This document shows positions 1-8,553 of a stretch of DNA of 64,000 bases, piece by piece. Under the pieces are notes generated by a model that saw nothing but the letters and a program-made list of their open reading frames with translations, did no database searches and had not been told where the DNA came from. Position 1 is the first letter of the stretch. Every line of letters begins with the position of its first letter. Source of the stretch: Thiosocius sp963736445 (GTDB lineage Bacteria; Pseudomonadota; Gammaproteobacteria; Chromatiales; Chromatiaceae); assembly GCA_963736445.1 (NCBI GenBank), contig CAVTOY010000019.1, positions 186,001 to 250,000 on the forward strand, in the 5' to 3' direction. The translations under genes were made by a program, and so were the position numbers.

Positions 1-1417
1 TGGCGCGCTGCACAGAGGCGAAGTCCAGGTCTTCCGCCGAGGTGCCGGAGGCCATTGATGAGGCCGCCCCGCCGCCGAGACCGATCAACATCGCCGGTCC
101 GCCCAGCACAATCAGAGGCGTGCCAGCAGGGAAGGCGTCCTTTTCGATATCTCGATAACGGATGTTGCCCACCCCACCGGCGAGCATGATCGGTTTGTGA
201 TAGCCGCGCAGCTCGTCCGCTGCGGTGCCGGGTACCCGCTCCTCGAAGGTGCGAAAATACCCAAGAAGATTGGGGCGGCCAAATTCGTTGTTGAATGCAG
301 CCGCGCCTATCGGTCCCTCGAGCATAATGTCGAGTGCGCTGACGATCCGGCTCGGTCTGCCGAAATCGGCCTCCCAGGGCTGCTGCGCCCCTGGAATGCG
401 CAGATTGGACACCGAGAAACCGCACAGCCCCGCCTTGGGCTTGGCACCTTTACCGGTCGCCCCCTCGTCGCGGATCTCGCCGCCGGCGCCGGTTGCGGCC
501 CCCGGGTCTGGCGAGATTGCCGTCGGATGGTTGTGCGTCTCCACCTTCATGAGGATATGGATTTCCTCATCATGTCGCCCATAAACCGCGCTCTCGGGAT
601 CTGGATAGAGTCGGTAGCCCTCGCTGCCGCGGATCACCGCCGCATTGTCCCGGTATGCCGACAGCACATTATCCGGCGCCTGCTCAGTGGTGTTGCAGAT
701 CATGCCGAACAGCGAGTGGGCCTGCGCCTTGCCATCGATCGTCCAGCTGGCGTTGAAGATCTTGTGTCGACAGTGTTCCGAGTTGGCCTGCGCGAACATC
801 ATGAGTTCGACGTCACTCGGGTTGCGGCCAAGCGCGGCGAAACTCTCGACCAGGTAATCGACCTCGTCGTCCGACAGCGCCAGACCGAGATCCGCGTCCG
901 CGGCGAGCAGGGCCTCGCGCCCACCGCGCAAGATGTCGACGGCGACGAAGGGACGAGGCTCTGCCTGTTCGAAAAGCCTTGTCGCCTCATCCAGGCCCGC
1001 GAGCACCACTTGGGTCATGCGATCGTGCAAGCGCGTCGCCAAGGCAGCGTCAGCGCCCGGCACCCGCGTGTCGCCTTCGACCCAATAGGCGATGCCGCGC
1101 TCGATGCGCCGAATGCGTTGCAGACCGCAGTTGTGCGCAATGTCGCTTGCCTTGCTGGACCAGGGTGAAATGGTACCGGGACGTGGGACCACCAGGAACA
1201 GCTGGCCTGCCTCGGAGGCGTCACCCTGTTTCGGTCCATAGGTCAGGAGGCGTCCCAGCAGCGCCGCTTCCGATTCACTCAGCGGGCCGTCGAGGTCGAT
1301 GAAGTGGACAAAGCGCGTACTGAGTCGAACGTCGGTGCCGGCAATGTCGGCCAGCTGCGCCCGAAGCTTGTGCAGGCGGAATTCGGAGAGGGCGGGCGCG
1401 CCGCGCATTGTGAGCAT
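1..1417 (-). CDS. purL: Phosphoribosylformylglycinamidine synthase PurL, N-terminal part (cut by window edge)
   Basis: Fourth step of purine synthesis: ATP- and glutamine-dependent conversion of FGAR to FGAM in the cytoplasm. The minus strand is open from 1417 to the window edge (about 472 codons, roughly a third of the usual 1290). The start MLTMRGAPALSEFRL resembles the start of E. coli PurL. The conserved stretches NSEHCRHKIFNASW and VETHNHPTAISPDPGAATG of the large PurL form are present. I chose 1417 over the in-frame ATG at 1408 because a GGGG ribosome site lies just upstream and the longer N-terminus matches the family. It follows the MBL hydrolase gene by 63 bases on the same strand, so it may be co-transcribed with dapA-bamC. 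The synthase active site is partly outside the window. Confidence 0.93.
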   Translation of the reverse strand, partial: MLTMRGAPALSEFRLHKLRAQLADIAGTDVRLSTRFVHFIDLDGPLSESEAALLGRLLTYGPKQGDASEAGQLFLVVPRPGTISPWSSKASDIAHNCGLQRIRRIERGIAYWVEGDTRVPGADAALATRLHDRMTQVVLAGLDEATRLFEQAEPRPFVAVDILRGGREALLAADADLGLALSDDEVDYLVESFAALGRNPSDVELMMFAQANSEHCRHKIFNASWTIDGKAQAHSLFGMICNTTEQAPDNVLSAYRDNAAVIRGSEGYRLYPDPESAVYGRHDEEIHILMKVETHNHPTAISPDPGAATGAGGEIRDEGATGKGAKPKAGLCGFSVSNLRIPGAQQPWEADFGRPSRIVSALDIMLEGPIGAAAFNNEFGRPNLLGYFRTFEERVPGTAADELRGYHKPIMLAGGVGNIRYRDIEKDAFPAGTPLIVLGGPAMLIGLGGGAASSMASGTSAEDLDFASVQRA

Positions 1418-1480
1418 GAAGACCCCACGGAATGATGCCGGACGGGAAGCGCCGCATGATACTGCAGCCGGCGCGCGGCG

Positions 1481-2254
1481 TCAGGCCGTGATCGGAAACC
1501 AGTCGCTGGCCTGGTCCTGCAACAGCAGGCTCAGGCAGTCGTGCACCCCTTCCCAGACGGCACCCAGCGCGGCCAGCACTAGTTCCGGCGAGTTGTTTTT
1601 CTCGCTCAGATGCGCCCCTACCAGGTGGCGCAGGCGTCGATGGTCGATGCGGCGCAGAAAATCGGCCGCCTGCGCATTGTTCAGATGCCCGTATTGACCG
1701 CCGACCCGGGCCTGGAGGCTCGGCGGATAGGGTCCACTGGCCAGCATGTGGGCATCGTGGTTGCACTCGAGCAACAGCGCATCGACGCCGTCAAATGCCT
1801 CGACCACCCGCGGTGTAATACTGCCGATATCGGTCAGCAGTCCGAGACGCGTGCCGGCGTGCTCAAACACGAATTGCGTTGGCTCACGCGCGTCATGCGG
1901 CACCGGCACCGGGGTGATCCGCAATCCCCCGATGGTCAGGTCGCCGCCGTGGCTGGAGAACAATTGCAGATCGGGGAGACGGCCAAAATCGGCGGCATGT
2001 CCGGTGCCGTGAGTCATCCACACCGGGAGATCGAGTCGGCGCGCCACGGCGCCGACCCCGCGCATGTGGTCACCGTGCTCGTGAGTCACCAGGATCGCCG
2101 ACAGGCCAGTGGGGTCGAGACCGAGATGATCGCAGCGGCCCAGGAATTCGCGCGCGGCAAAACCACAGTCAACCAGCACCCGGGTCTCACCCGCCTCAAT
2201 GACGGTCGCATTGCCGCGGCTGCCGCTACCCAGGGAGGCAAAGCGGAAGGACAT
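1481..2254 (-). CDS. MBL-fold metallohydrolase (YycJ/WalJ-like)
   Basis: A 257-residue cytoplasmic metallo-beta-lactamase-fold protein. The zinc motif HxHxDH is seen as VTHEHGDHMRG around residue 60, after the family-typical start MSFRFASLGSGSRGN. Later metal-binding positions are suggested by LLECNHD and GAHLSEKNN. Proteins of this subgroup are related to WalJ/YycJ, thought to act on nucleic acids or in cell-envelope control, but the substrate is not readable here. It lies between bamC and purL on the same strand. The order dapA-bamC-MBL next to a purine gene resembles other gammaproteobacteria, where purC is usual. No signal peptide. Family assignment is firm, function open. Confidence 0.85.
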   Translation of the reverse strand: MSFRFASLGSGSRGNATVIEAGETRVLVDCGFAAREFLGRCDHLGLDPTGLSAILVTHEHGDHMRGVGAVARRLDLPVWMTHGTGHAADFGRLPDLQLFSSHGGDLTIGGLRITPVPVPHDAREPTQFVFEHAGTRLGLLTDIGSITPRVVEAFDGVDALLLECNHDAHMLASGPYPPSLQARVGGQYGHLNNAQAADFLRRIDHRRLRHLVGAHLSEKNNSPELVLAALGAVWEGVHDCLSLLLQDQASDWFPITA

Positions 2255-2370
2255 CGGCGCTCAAGCGACCCGGGCGGGCGTCGCCGGCGCGGGCAGCACG
2301 CGCCCGAACCGCCGCAGGGCGGCTGCGGTCGAATCGCGGCCAGAATTCCGCAGATACATCTGCAGGCCCG

Positions 2371-3534
2371 TCAGCGAATCTGCTCGTGCAACAAGGTCAG
2401 GATACGTTTTGAGGTCGGCGAGCTTTCCACCTCGCCCTGCTCGTTGGCTACCACGGCCACCGTCTGCCCAGCCGGATTGGTGCTGACCTTGATTTGATAA
2501 CGATTCACCGTGTCCACTTCGTCATCCGCCCAAAACGCCAGGCTCGACAACCAACCCTTGTCTGCATCTTGCTTGCTGGGGTCGTTGTACCGGACATAGT
2601 AGACGCCTGCCGAACGGTCGCGGTCCTCGACCGCGAAGCCGACCCGGTCGAGCGACAGGCCAATCAGGCGCCAGGAGCGATCGAAGGACTCGTCGATGAT
2701 CAGCTGGGTGCCGTCGCTGGTGTTGAGCAGCTGCGAGCGGTCCTGTTTCCGTCCGCCGTCGGCCGCCAGTTGTGCCCTGGCCCTTTCGTCGGCGGCACCC
2801 AGGTAGACCATAAGTCGCCGCAGCATTTCATACTCAAGCTCGGGGTCCCGCTCTCGGGTGGTCCACACGGTTCGCTCGACTTCGCCTTCACTTGTGGAGA
2901 CAACCTCCTCCTCCATCCCGAAGTGGGTGAGAAAGATCTCCGTTTGGTCGTTTGCAGTTCGCTCCAGGCGGACGCGATACTGGTCTCGCAGTCCGGTTTC
3001 ATAGAACCCTTCGAGGGCCTTGCGGATGGTATTGGTTATGAAATCCCGGCTGATGTTGGCGCGGTTCTCCAGCCAGGAGGTGCGCATTATGCCAACCGTG
3101 GGATCCTGCTCTAGCAGCAGGATGCCGTTCTCCTGCCAGTAGTCGAGGATCCGTGGCCAGACATCCTCGACCGGTGCGTTGACTAGCAGCCAGCGCTCGT
3201 CCCCGTCTCGCTCTACCTTGATGTCACGCATTTCGGGCAGCACGCTGCCGCCAGCGGCCGTGCGGCTCGCGCTGGCATCGACACCACGCAGGCGCCGATC
3301 GGTGAGGTATTCCGAGTAGCTGGTGGATGCACCACCGAAGTTATCGGGCACGCTCATGCGGTCGTTGATGCGATCGGAGGTCAGATCGGGCGGCAACTCA
3401 AGATTGCGCTCTGCTTCTTTCTCGCGTTTGTACTCCACCGCCTTGTCGGGCAGAACCTCGTTGACGCTGCTGCATGCTGCCAGGCCGATCGCGAGCAATG
3501 TAAGGAGCAGATTACGCGACAACTTTTTCATCAT
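2371..3534 (-). CDS. bamC: Outer membrane assembly lipoprotein BamC (NlpB)
   Basis: Lipoprotein subunit of the Bam complex that inserts beta-barrel proteins in the outer membrane. The start at 3534 (MMKKLSRNLLLTLLAIGLAAC) gives a short basic n-region, a hydrophobic core and a lipobox LAAC; an upstream in-frame extension to 3588 would bury this signal peptide and is unlikely. The first part of the mature protein has the BamC features: LPPDL, a loop rich in Asp and Arg, then two helix-grip domains. About 387 residues, slightly longer than the E. coli protein (344). It follows dapA, whose stop is at 3585, as in E. coli dapA-bamC. Adjacent genes and lipobox together make the call secure. Confidence 0.9.
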   Translation of the reverse strand: MMKKLSRNLLLTLLAIGLAACSSVNEVLPDKAVEYKREKEAERNLELPPDLTSDRINDRMSVPDNFGGASTSYSEYLTDRRLRGVDASASRTAAGGSVLPEMRDIKVERDGDERWLLVNAPVEDVWPRILDYWQENGILLLEQDPTVGIMRTSWLENRANISRDFITNTIRKALEGFYETGLRDQYRVRLERTANDQTEIFLTHFGMEEEVVSTSEGEVERTVWTTRERDPELEYEMLRRLMVYLGAADERARAQLAADGGRKQDRSQLLNTSDGTQLIIDESFDRSWRLIGLSLDRVGFAVEDRDRSAGVYYVRYNDPSKQDADKGWLSSLAFWADDEVDTVNRYQIKVSTNPAGQTVAVVANEQGEVESSPTSKRILTLLHEQIR

Positions 3535-3584
3535 AAGTATTGATTTCCCGCGACGCCACACCAGGCAGCGCGCTTCTGACGAAC

Positions 3585-4460
3585 TCACAGTATGCCCGCC
3601 CGCTGCATCGCGGTGCGCAATGGATCATGCATCGAATCTGAGAACCAGGTAAGGGGCAGACGGATACCGCGCTCGATCATACCCATTTCGGCGAGGGCCC
3701 ATTTGACCGGTATCGGGTTGGACTCGAGAAACAGTTTTTCGTGCAATCCGGCCAGGTCTGCGTCGAGTGAGGCGGCCGTTTCCCTTTCGCCCGCCAGGGC
3801 CGCCGCACACATCGCATGCATGGCCGCTGGCGCCACATTCGCCGTGACCGAGATATCGCCATTGGCGCCGCGCAGTAGAGCCTCGCGCGCGCTGGCGTCA
3901 TCGCCGCTGTAAATAGCAAACTCCGGCGTCGTGAGACTGCGCAGGCGGGCAATTCGATCGAGTTCCCCGGTGGCCTCCTTGACACCGACGATATTTGGGA
4001 TCTCGGCGATCCGCGCCACCGTCTCCGGCAGCATATCCACTGCGGTACGCCCCGGCACGTTGTAGAGGATCTGCGCAATATCCACGGCCTCGGCAACGGC
4101 CCTGTGATGCTGGTAGAGCCCTTCCTGGGTTGGTTTGTTGTAGTACGGCGTCACCAGCAGACAGGCGTCCGCCCCCGATTGCTGCGCACAGCGGGTAAGC
4201 GCAATGGCCTCACTGGTCGAATTGGCCCCTGTGCCGGCAATCACGGGGATGCGCCCGGCGGCCTGCTCCACGACCAGCGCAATGGCATCACAGTGCTCTT
4301 TCTCGTCCAGCGTCGCGGATTCGCCGGTAGTACCCACCGCGACGATGGCGTCGGTCCCCTGCGCCACGTGCCAGTCGATCAGACGGCGGAACGCGTTTTC
4401 ATCGACCCGACCATCGGGGTGCATTGGGGTGACGATGGCGACCAGACTACCCTGGATCAT
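3585..4460 (-). CDS. dapA: 4-hydroxy-tetrahydrodipicolinate synthase
   Basis: Condenses pyruvate with aspartate semialdehyde, the first committed step of the diaminopimelate/lysine pathway, in the cytoplasm. The 291-residue length is normal. Visible motifs are the start MIQGSLVAIVTPM, the GTTGES phosphate loop, the Tyr of YYNKPTQEG, YNVPGRT, and the Schiff-base lysine in VGVKEATG. C-terminus includes SNPIPVKWAL as expected. First gene of the dapA-bamC-MBL-purL minus-strand run; a GGAG site precedes the ATG by about 10 bases. Confidence 0.97.
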   Translation of the reverse strand: MIQGSLVAIVTPMHPDGRVDENAFRRLIDWHVAQGTDAIVAVGTTGESATLDEKEHCDAIALVVEQAAGRIPVIAGTGANSTSEAIALTRCAQQSGADACLLVTPYYNKPTQEGLYQHHRAVAEAVDIAQILYNVPGRTAVDMLPETVARIAEIPNIVGVKEATGELDRIARLRSLTTPEFAIYSGDDASAREALLRGANGDISVTANVAPAAMHAMCAAALAGERETAASLDADLAGLHEKLFLESNPIPVKWALAEMGMIERGIRLPLTWFSDSMHDPLRTAMQRAGIL

Positions 4461-4658
4461 CCGTTAAGGCTCCGCTGAAGATCAACCGTCGAATTGTATC
4501 CCGGGCGCTTTTCGGCTGCCAATGTGCATTGCGGCCACCGGCGCTGGGAGCGTACCCTCTTGTTGCGGTTTCGATGCCCCTATTAACACGGTCAGCTTGA
4601 GGTAAATCGTCGCTCCAATTAGAAACCAGGCTCTAAAGCTAAGAGTAGCGAGGCTGCG

Positions 4659-5747
4659 ATGGACGATTCCGGCGACAAGGTGCGCGAGATCCGAATTAAT
4701 CCGATTATCCCTACCGAGTCGGTGCTAGTGGCGACCGCGCGCGGCATGCGGCCCAAAAAGGCCGAGGAGCAGGTCGAGCGCGATCTGCGCGACCACGTCG
4801 AGAGCTGCCCATTCTGCCGCGGCAACGAGGACCGTACACCACCGGAGATCAAGGCCTTTCCACCCGGTGCGGAATGGGACATTCGCATCGTCCCCAATCT
4901 CTACCCGGTGCTGGGTGACGAACGTAGTCAATCCAATATTGCCTTCGGCCTGCAACAGGTGATCGACGGCTACGGTCGCCACGAAGTGGTGATCGACAAT
5001 CCGAATCACGGCATCGCCCTGCACGAGATGACAGAGGCTCATCTGAGCAGCCTTTTCTCCGTTTACCGGCAACGTATGGAGGAACTGTATCGCTCGGACC
5101 CACGCCTGAAGTATGTGCTGATTTTCAAGAACTTCGGCGCAGCGGCGGGCGCCAGCATCGCGCATACACACAGCCAGGTCATTGCCACGCCGGTGGTCCC
5201 GGAAAACGTGCAGAATGAGGTTGCGCACAGCCGCGACTACTATCGCAAGTACAACCACTGCGTTTTTTGCTCCCTGATCGACGAAGCCCTGACCTATGAA
5301 GCGACCATCTACGATCGGGAATCGGGTGAAATCCGACGCAAAATCAATGTCGGCCAGTATGTCATCGAGCGCGGCCGGCATTTCGTTGCAATAAAACCCT
5401 TTGCGAGCCGCTTCGAATGGGAAATCCATATCCTGCCGTTGCAGCATCAGGCCGATTTCCTCAAGGCCTCGGCGCAAGATCTGGATGACTTTGCACGCGT
5501 CCTGCGGCGCACCATGGCCCGGCTAGACAAGGTAGTCGGCGGCGTGCAGTACAACTTTTTTCTGCACTCGGTCCCACACGGCAGTGAGTTTGACAACTGC
5601 CAGGACAGTTACCATTGGCACCTGGAGATCTGCCCACGCACCAGCATCCCGACCGGCTTTGAACTGGGGTCGGGCCTGTTCGTCAGCACAGTGAGCCCCG
5701 AACTGGCGGCCGAAGCGCTGCGTAATGCGGTGATCGAGGACAACTGA
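4659..5747 (+). CDS. GalT-family nucleotidyltransferase, candidate APS:phosphate adenylyltransferase
   Basis: A 362-residue protein of the galactose-1-phosphate uridylyltransferase branch of the HIT superfamily. It shows a zinc-type CPFC pair (residues 50-53), a second CVFC pair near 201-204, the nucleotide-transfer motif HTHSQ (169-173; HPHxQ in classical GalT) and a C-terminal YHWHLEI segment. No other Leloir gene is nearby. In sulfur oxidisers a GalT homologue of about 41 kDa, APAT of Thiobacillus denitrificans, turns adenylylsulfate plus phosphate into ADP plus sulfate. Length and genome context fit that enzyme, but the motifs alone cannot separate it from a UTP-hexose-1-phosphate uridylyltransferase or ADP-glucose phosphorylase. 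Superfamily call firm; APAT is inference. Confidence 0.75.
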   Translation: MDDSGDKVREIRINPIIPTESVLVATARGMRPKKAEEQVERDLRDHVESCPFCRGNEDRTPPEIKAFPPGAEWDIRIVPNLYPVLGDERSQSNIAFGLQQVIDGYGRHEVVIDNPNHGIALHEMTEAHLSSLFSVYRQRMEELYRSDPRLKYVLIFKNFGAAAGASIAHTHSQVIATPVVPENVQNEVAHSRDYYRKYNHCVFCSLIDEALTYEATIYDRESGEIRRKINVGQYVIERGRHFVAIKPFASRFEWEIHILPLQHQADFLKASAQDLDDFARVLRRTMARLDKVVGGVQYNFFLHSVPHGSEFDNCQDSYHWHLEICPRTSIPTGFELGSGLFVSTVSPELAAEALRNAVIEDN

Positions 5748-5849
5748 TGCCGCCAGCTGGCCGGCCGCTGATGGCGACAATCGAGACAAGGCGCAGACGC
5801 GGCAGTACACTCGCCGTATGATCCGATCTCCAACTGTGACCTGTCCGCC

Positions 5850-6389
5850 ATGCCCACGAAAAATAGCCATCTCGTGATTTCCGCCTTGGGCAAGGATCGC
5901 CCCGGGATCGTCAATCAACTGTCGAAGGCGATCTACGAACTCGACTGCAACGTCTCAGACAGTCGAATGACGGTCCTCGGTGGAGAATTCGCCATCCTGC
6001 TGATGATTGAGGGGCCGTGGAACCTGCTCGCCAAGCTCGAAGACCAGGTGCCCGAGCTGCAGGACAGACTGCATCTCACAATCACTACCCGCCGGACGGA
6101 AGAACGAGCCGGCAATGCCAATCTCTTGCCTTATGGGGTGGACGTGGTCTCTCTGGACCATCCGGGGATCGTATATAGCCTGGCGAGCTTCTTCTCGGAC
6201 AAGAACATCAACATCGAAGACATGACCACCAGCTCCTATGCGGCCGCACACACCGGCACGCCGATGTTCTCGGTTCGAATGAGTATCGGCATCCCGGCAG
6301 ACATCCACATCGCTGCGCTGCGCGACGAATTCATGGATTTTTGCGATAGCATGAACATCGACGCCGTGCTCGAACCCATCAAAGGCTGA
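5850..6389 (+). CDS. Tandem ACT-domain protein, GcvR-like
   Basis: A 179-residue cytoplasmic protein with two ACT domains (about residues 6-80 and 95-175). The first opens LVISALGKDRPGIVNQLS, the second VVSLDHPGIVYSLASFF, both with the Gly/Asp-Pro-Gly ligand turn. E. coli GcvR has this architecture and modulates GcvA control of glycine cleavage; here no gcv gene is near. It lies 50 bases before the bcp-type peroxiredoxin, a common gcvR-bcp pairing in gammaproteobacteria. The ribosome site is weak. Ligand and partner cannot be read from sequence. Confidence 0.85.
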   Translation: MPTKNSHLVISALGKDRPGIVNQLSKAIYELDCNVSDSRMTVLGGEFAILLMIEGPWNLLAKLEDQVPELQDRLHLTITTRRTEERAGNANLLPYGVDVVSLDHPGIVYSLASFFSDKNINIEDMTTSSYAAAHTGTPMFSVRMSIGIPADIHIAALRDEFMDFCDSMNIDAVLEPIKG

Positions 6390-6438
6390 ATCCAACCTCA
6401 CCCTGCCGCTAGGCCGCGCCTCAGGAGGCATCGTAACC

Positions 6439-6912
6439 ATGGCAAACCTCGCCATCGGCAAGAGAGTACCGGACATCGCACTGCAGTTGACCGGGGGTCG
6501 CAGCGCCAGGCTGTCCGATTTCGGCGGCAGACCGCTGGTCCTGTACTTTTATCCCAAGGCCAGCACCCCGGGCTGCACCCAGGAGGGGCTGGATTTCACC
6601 GCCGCGATCGCCAAGTTCAGGCGCCAGTCCTGCGCGATACTGGGTGCATCGCGTGATAGCCTGAAGGCGCAGGAGAGCTTCAAGGCCAAGCAGGGGCTCC
6701 CTTTCGATCTAGTGTCCGACAAGGACGAGGCATTGAGCAGCGCATTTGACGTAATTAAACAAAAGAACATGTACGGCAAACAGGTGCGGGGCATCGAGCG
6801 GAGCACCTTTCTGATCGATGCGGACGGTACGCTGCGTGAGCAGTGGCGCGGCGTTAAGGTAAAGGGGCATGTCGAAGAGGTACTCGACGCCGTGAAATCC
6901 CTGAAAAAATAA
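6439..6912 (+). CDS. bcp: Bcp/PrxQ-type thioredoxin-dependent peroxiredoxin
   Basis: A 157-residue cytosolic thiol peroxidase. The peroxidatic cysteine is Cys46 in STPGCTQEG, with the usual upstream VLYFYPKA strand and the downstream RSTFLIDADG strand. The resolving cysteine five positions after the peroxidatic one in E. coli Bcp is absent (Leu at that position). Another cysteine occurs near residue 66 (RRQSCAIL), so it is either a 1-Cys enzyme or uses a different resolving partner. Excellent AGGAGG site ahead of the ATG. Gene follows the GcvR-like gene. Confidence 0.9.
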   Translation: MANLAIGKRVPDIALQLTGGRSARLSDFGGRPLVLYFYPKASTPGCTQEGLDFTAAIAKFRRQSCAILGASRDSLKAQESFKAKQGLPFDLVSDKDEALSSAFDVIKQKNMYGKQVRGIERSTFLIDADGTLREQWRGVKVKGHVEEVLDAVKSLKK

Positions 6913-6939
6913 TCCCCGCTGGCAGATCAACAGAAGACC

Positions 6940-8358
6940 ATGGGCATCAAATCCCGCGCAGACAAAAAGCTGTTCATTCTCGATACCAATGTGCTGATGC
7001 ACGATCCGACCTCGATGTTCCGCTTCGCCGAGCACGATATCTTCATGCCCATGGTTGTCCTTGAGGAGCTTGACCGGGCAAAGAAGGGCACCTCTGAGGT
7101 CGCGCGCAACGTGCGTCAGGTCAGCCGCTTCCTCGACGAATTAATGACGTCCGCCTCCAAGCAGGATATCGATTCAGGGCTCCCCCTGCCGTGCACTAGC
7201 CTGCTGCGCGGCTCTGGAGACGGGGACGACGACTGCGGCCATTTATTCTTTCAGACCCAACTGCAACCCAAGCAGCTGCCATCGACCCTGCCCGGGAACA
7301 TCCCCGACAACAACATTCTAGGCACCGTGCTGGCCCTGGCGGAAATGGCGCCCCAGCGCGATGTAACCCTGGTCTCCAAAGACATCAATCTGCGCATCAA
7401 GGCCGCAGTGATTGGCATCCACACCGAGGACTATCACAACGACCAAGTGCTCGATGATGTCAACCTGCTTTACAGCGGGGAGTCTGAGCTGCCGGCCGAT
7501 TTCTGGGAGACCCACAGCAAGGACATCGACTCTTGGCAAGAAGAAGGCCACACCTACTATCGCGTCAAGGGCCCTGAAACACCGAATTGGTATATCAATC
7601 AGTGTCTCTACATTGAGGGCGAAAAACCCTTCGAGGCGATTGTGCGCGAGAAAGACGGCGAAGACGCGCTTATTGAGATCGTCGACGACTTTCGATCCGT
7701 CAAGCAGGCCGTCTGGGGGATTAGCGCACGCAACCGTGAGCAGAACTTTGCGCTCAACCTGCTGATGGACCCAGATATTGATTTCGTCTCCCTACTCGGT
7801 ACCGCCGGAACCGGCAAGACACTGTTGGCGCTGGCGGCCGGTCTTACTCAGGTACTGGATCAGAATCGTTTCCGCGAGATCGTCATGACCCGCGTCACCG
7901 TACCGGTCGGCGAGGACATCGGGTTTCTTCCTGGCACGGAAGAAGAAAAAATGACCCCGTGGATGGGCGCCCTGATGGACAATCTCGAGGTGCTTACACA
8001 GACTGAGGGCGGCGAATGGGGCCGCGCTGCGACCGATGACCTGCTGCGTTCGCGAATTCGCATCCACTCGCTCAATTTCATGCGCGGCCGTACCTTCCTG
8101 AACAAGTACATCATCCTCGACGAGGCACAGAACCTGACGCCAAAGCAGATGAAGACCCTGATAACGCGGGCCGGACCGGGCACCAAGATCGTCTGCCTCG
8201 GGAATGTCGCACAAATCGATACCCCCTATCTGACTGAGACGACTTCTGGCCTAACCTATGTCGTCGACCGATTCAAGCACTGGCCTCACGGTGGCCATAT
8301 CACCCTAAAGCGCGGCGAGCGTTCTCGCCTGGCCGAATTCGCGTCAGACGCGCTCTGA
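6940..8358 (+). CDS. PIN-domain/PhoH-family ATPase (PhoH2-like)
   Basis: A 472-residue two-domain protein. Residues 10-160 form a PIN ribonuclease domain (FILDTNVLMHD near residue 15, later SKDINLRIKA). Residues 255-472 form a PhoH ATPase with Walker A GTAGTGKT at 287-294 and Walker B YIILDEAQNL near 390. PhoH2-type proteins unwind and cut RNA in other bacteria. It follows the peroxiredoxin gene by 27 bases and may be co-transcribed. The stop is followed after seven bases by inverted-repeat element A. Confidence 0.92.
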   Translation: MGIKSRADKKLFILDTNVLMHDPTSMFRFAEHDIFMPMVVLEELDRAKKGTSEVARNVRQVSRFLDELMTSASKQDIDSGLPLPCTSLLRGSGDGDDDCGHLFFQTQLQPKQLPSTLPGNIPDNNILGTVLALAEMAPQRDVTLVSKDINLRIKAAVIGIHTEDYHNDQVLDDVNLLYSGESELPADFWETHSKDIDSWQEEGHTYYRVKGPETPNWYINQCLYIEGEKPFEAIVREKDGEDALIEIVDDFRSVKQAVWGISARNREQNFALNLLMDPDIDFVSLLGTAGTGKTLLALAAGLTQVLDQNRFREIVMTRVTVPVGEDIGFLPGTEEEKMTPWMGALMDNLEVLTQTEGGEWGRAATDDLLRSRIRIHSLNFMRGRTFLNKYIILDEAQNLTPKQMKTLITRAGPGTKIVCLGNVAQIDTPYLTETTSGLTYVVDRFKHWPHGGHITLKRGERSRLAEFASDAL

Positions 8359-8365
8359 TGGACGG

Positions 8366-8549
8366 TTAACCCGCTTATCTCACCGTTTTCCGTCGCGAGC
8401 GATTCGAGACGCCGCTGTGGCGTGGCGCACGCAGCGGAGGCCGGTGAAGGCGTGGCCGACACTACGTCGAGCCGGCCGCAACGAGTACGCACCGTCACAG
8501 CGAGCGTATCGGGCCGCGCAGTAAATAGTCGGTGAGATAAGCGGGTTAA
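8366..8549. repeat. Inverted-repeat element A (long form, family 1)
   Basis: A 184-base element with perfect 20-base terminal inverted repeats at 8366-8385 and 8530-8549. TTAA stands at both outer ends, fitting a 4-base target duplication. The ends carry the family signature CTTATCTCACCG followed inward by TTTCCGTCGCGAG. The interior aligns with the reverse complement of element B (13926-14109), sharing a stretch such as GAGTACGC-CGTCAC-GCGAGC. No coding capacity. Lies between the convergent ends of the PhoH gene and the hybrid kinase gene. MITE-like; the mobilising transposase is not in the window. Confidence 0.88.
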
Positions 8550-8553
8550 TCTG

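Noticed and set aside
1610..2497. Plus-strand open frame of 295 residues
   Set aside because: Antisense to the MBL hydrolase with its intact HxHxDH motif and to the end of bamC.
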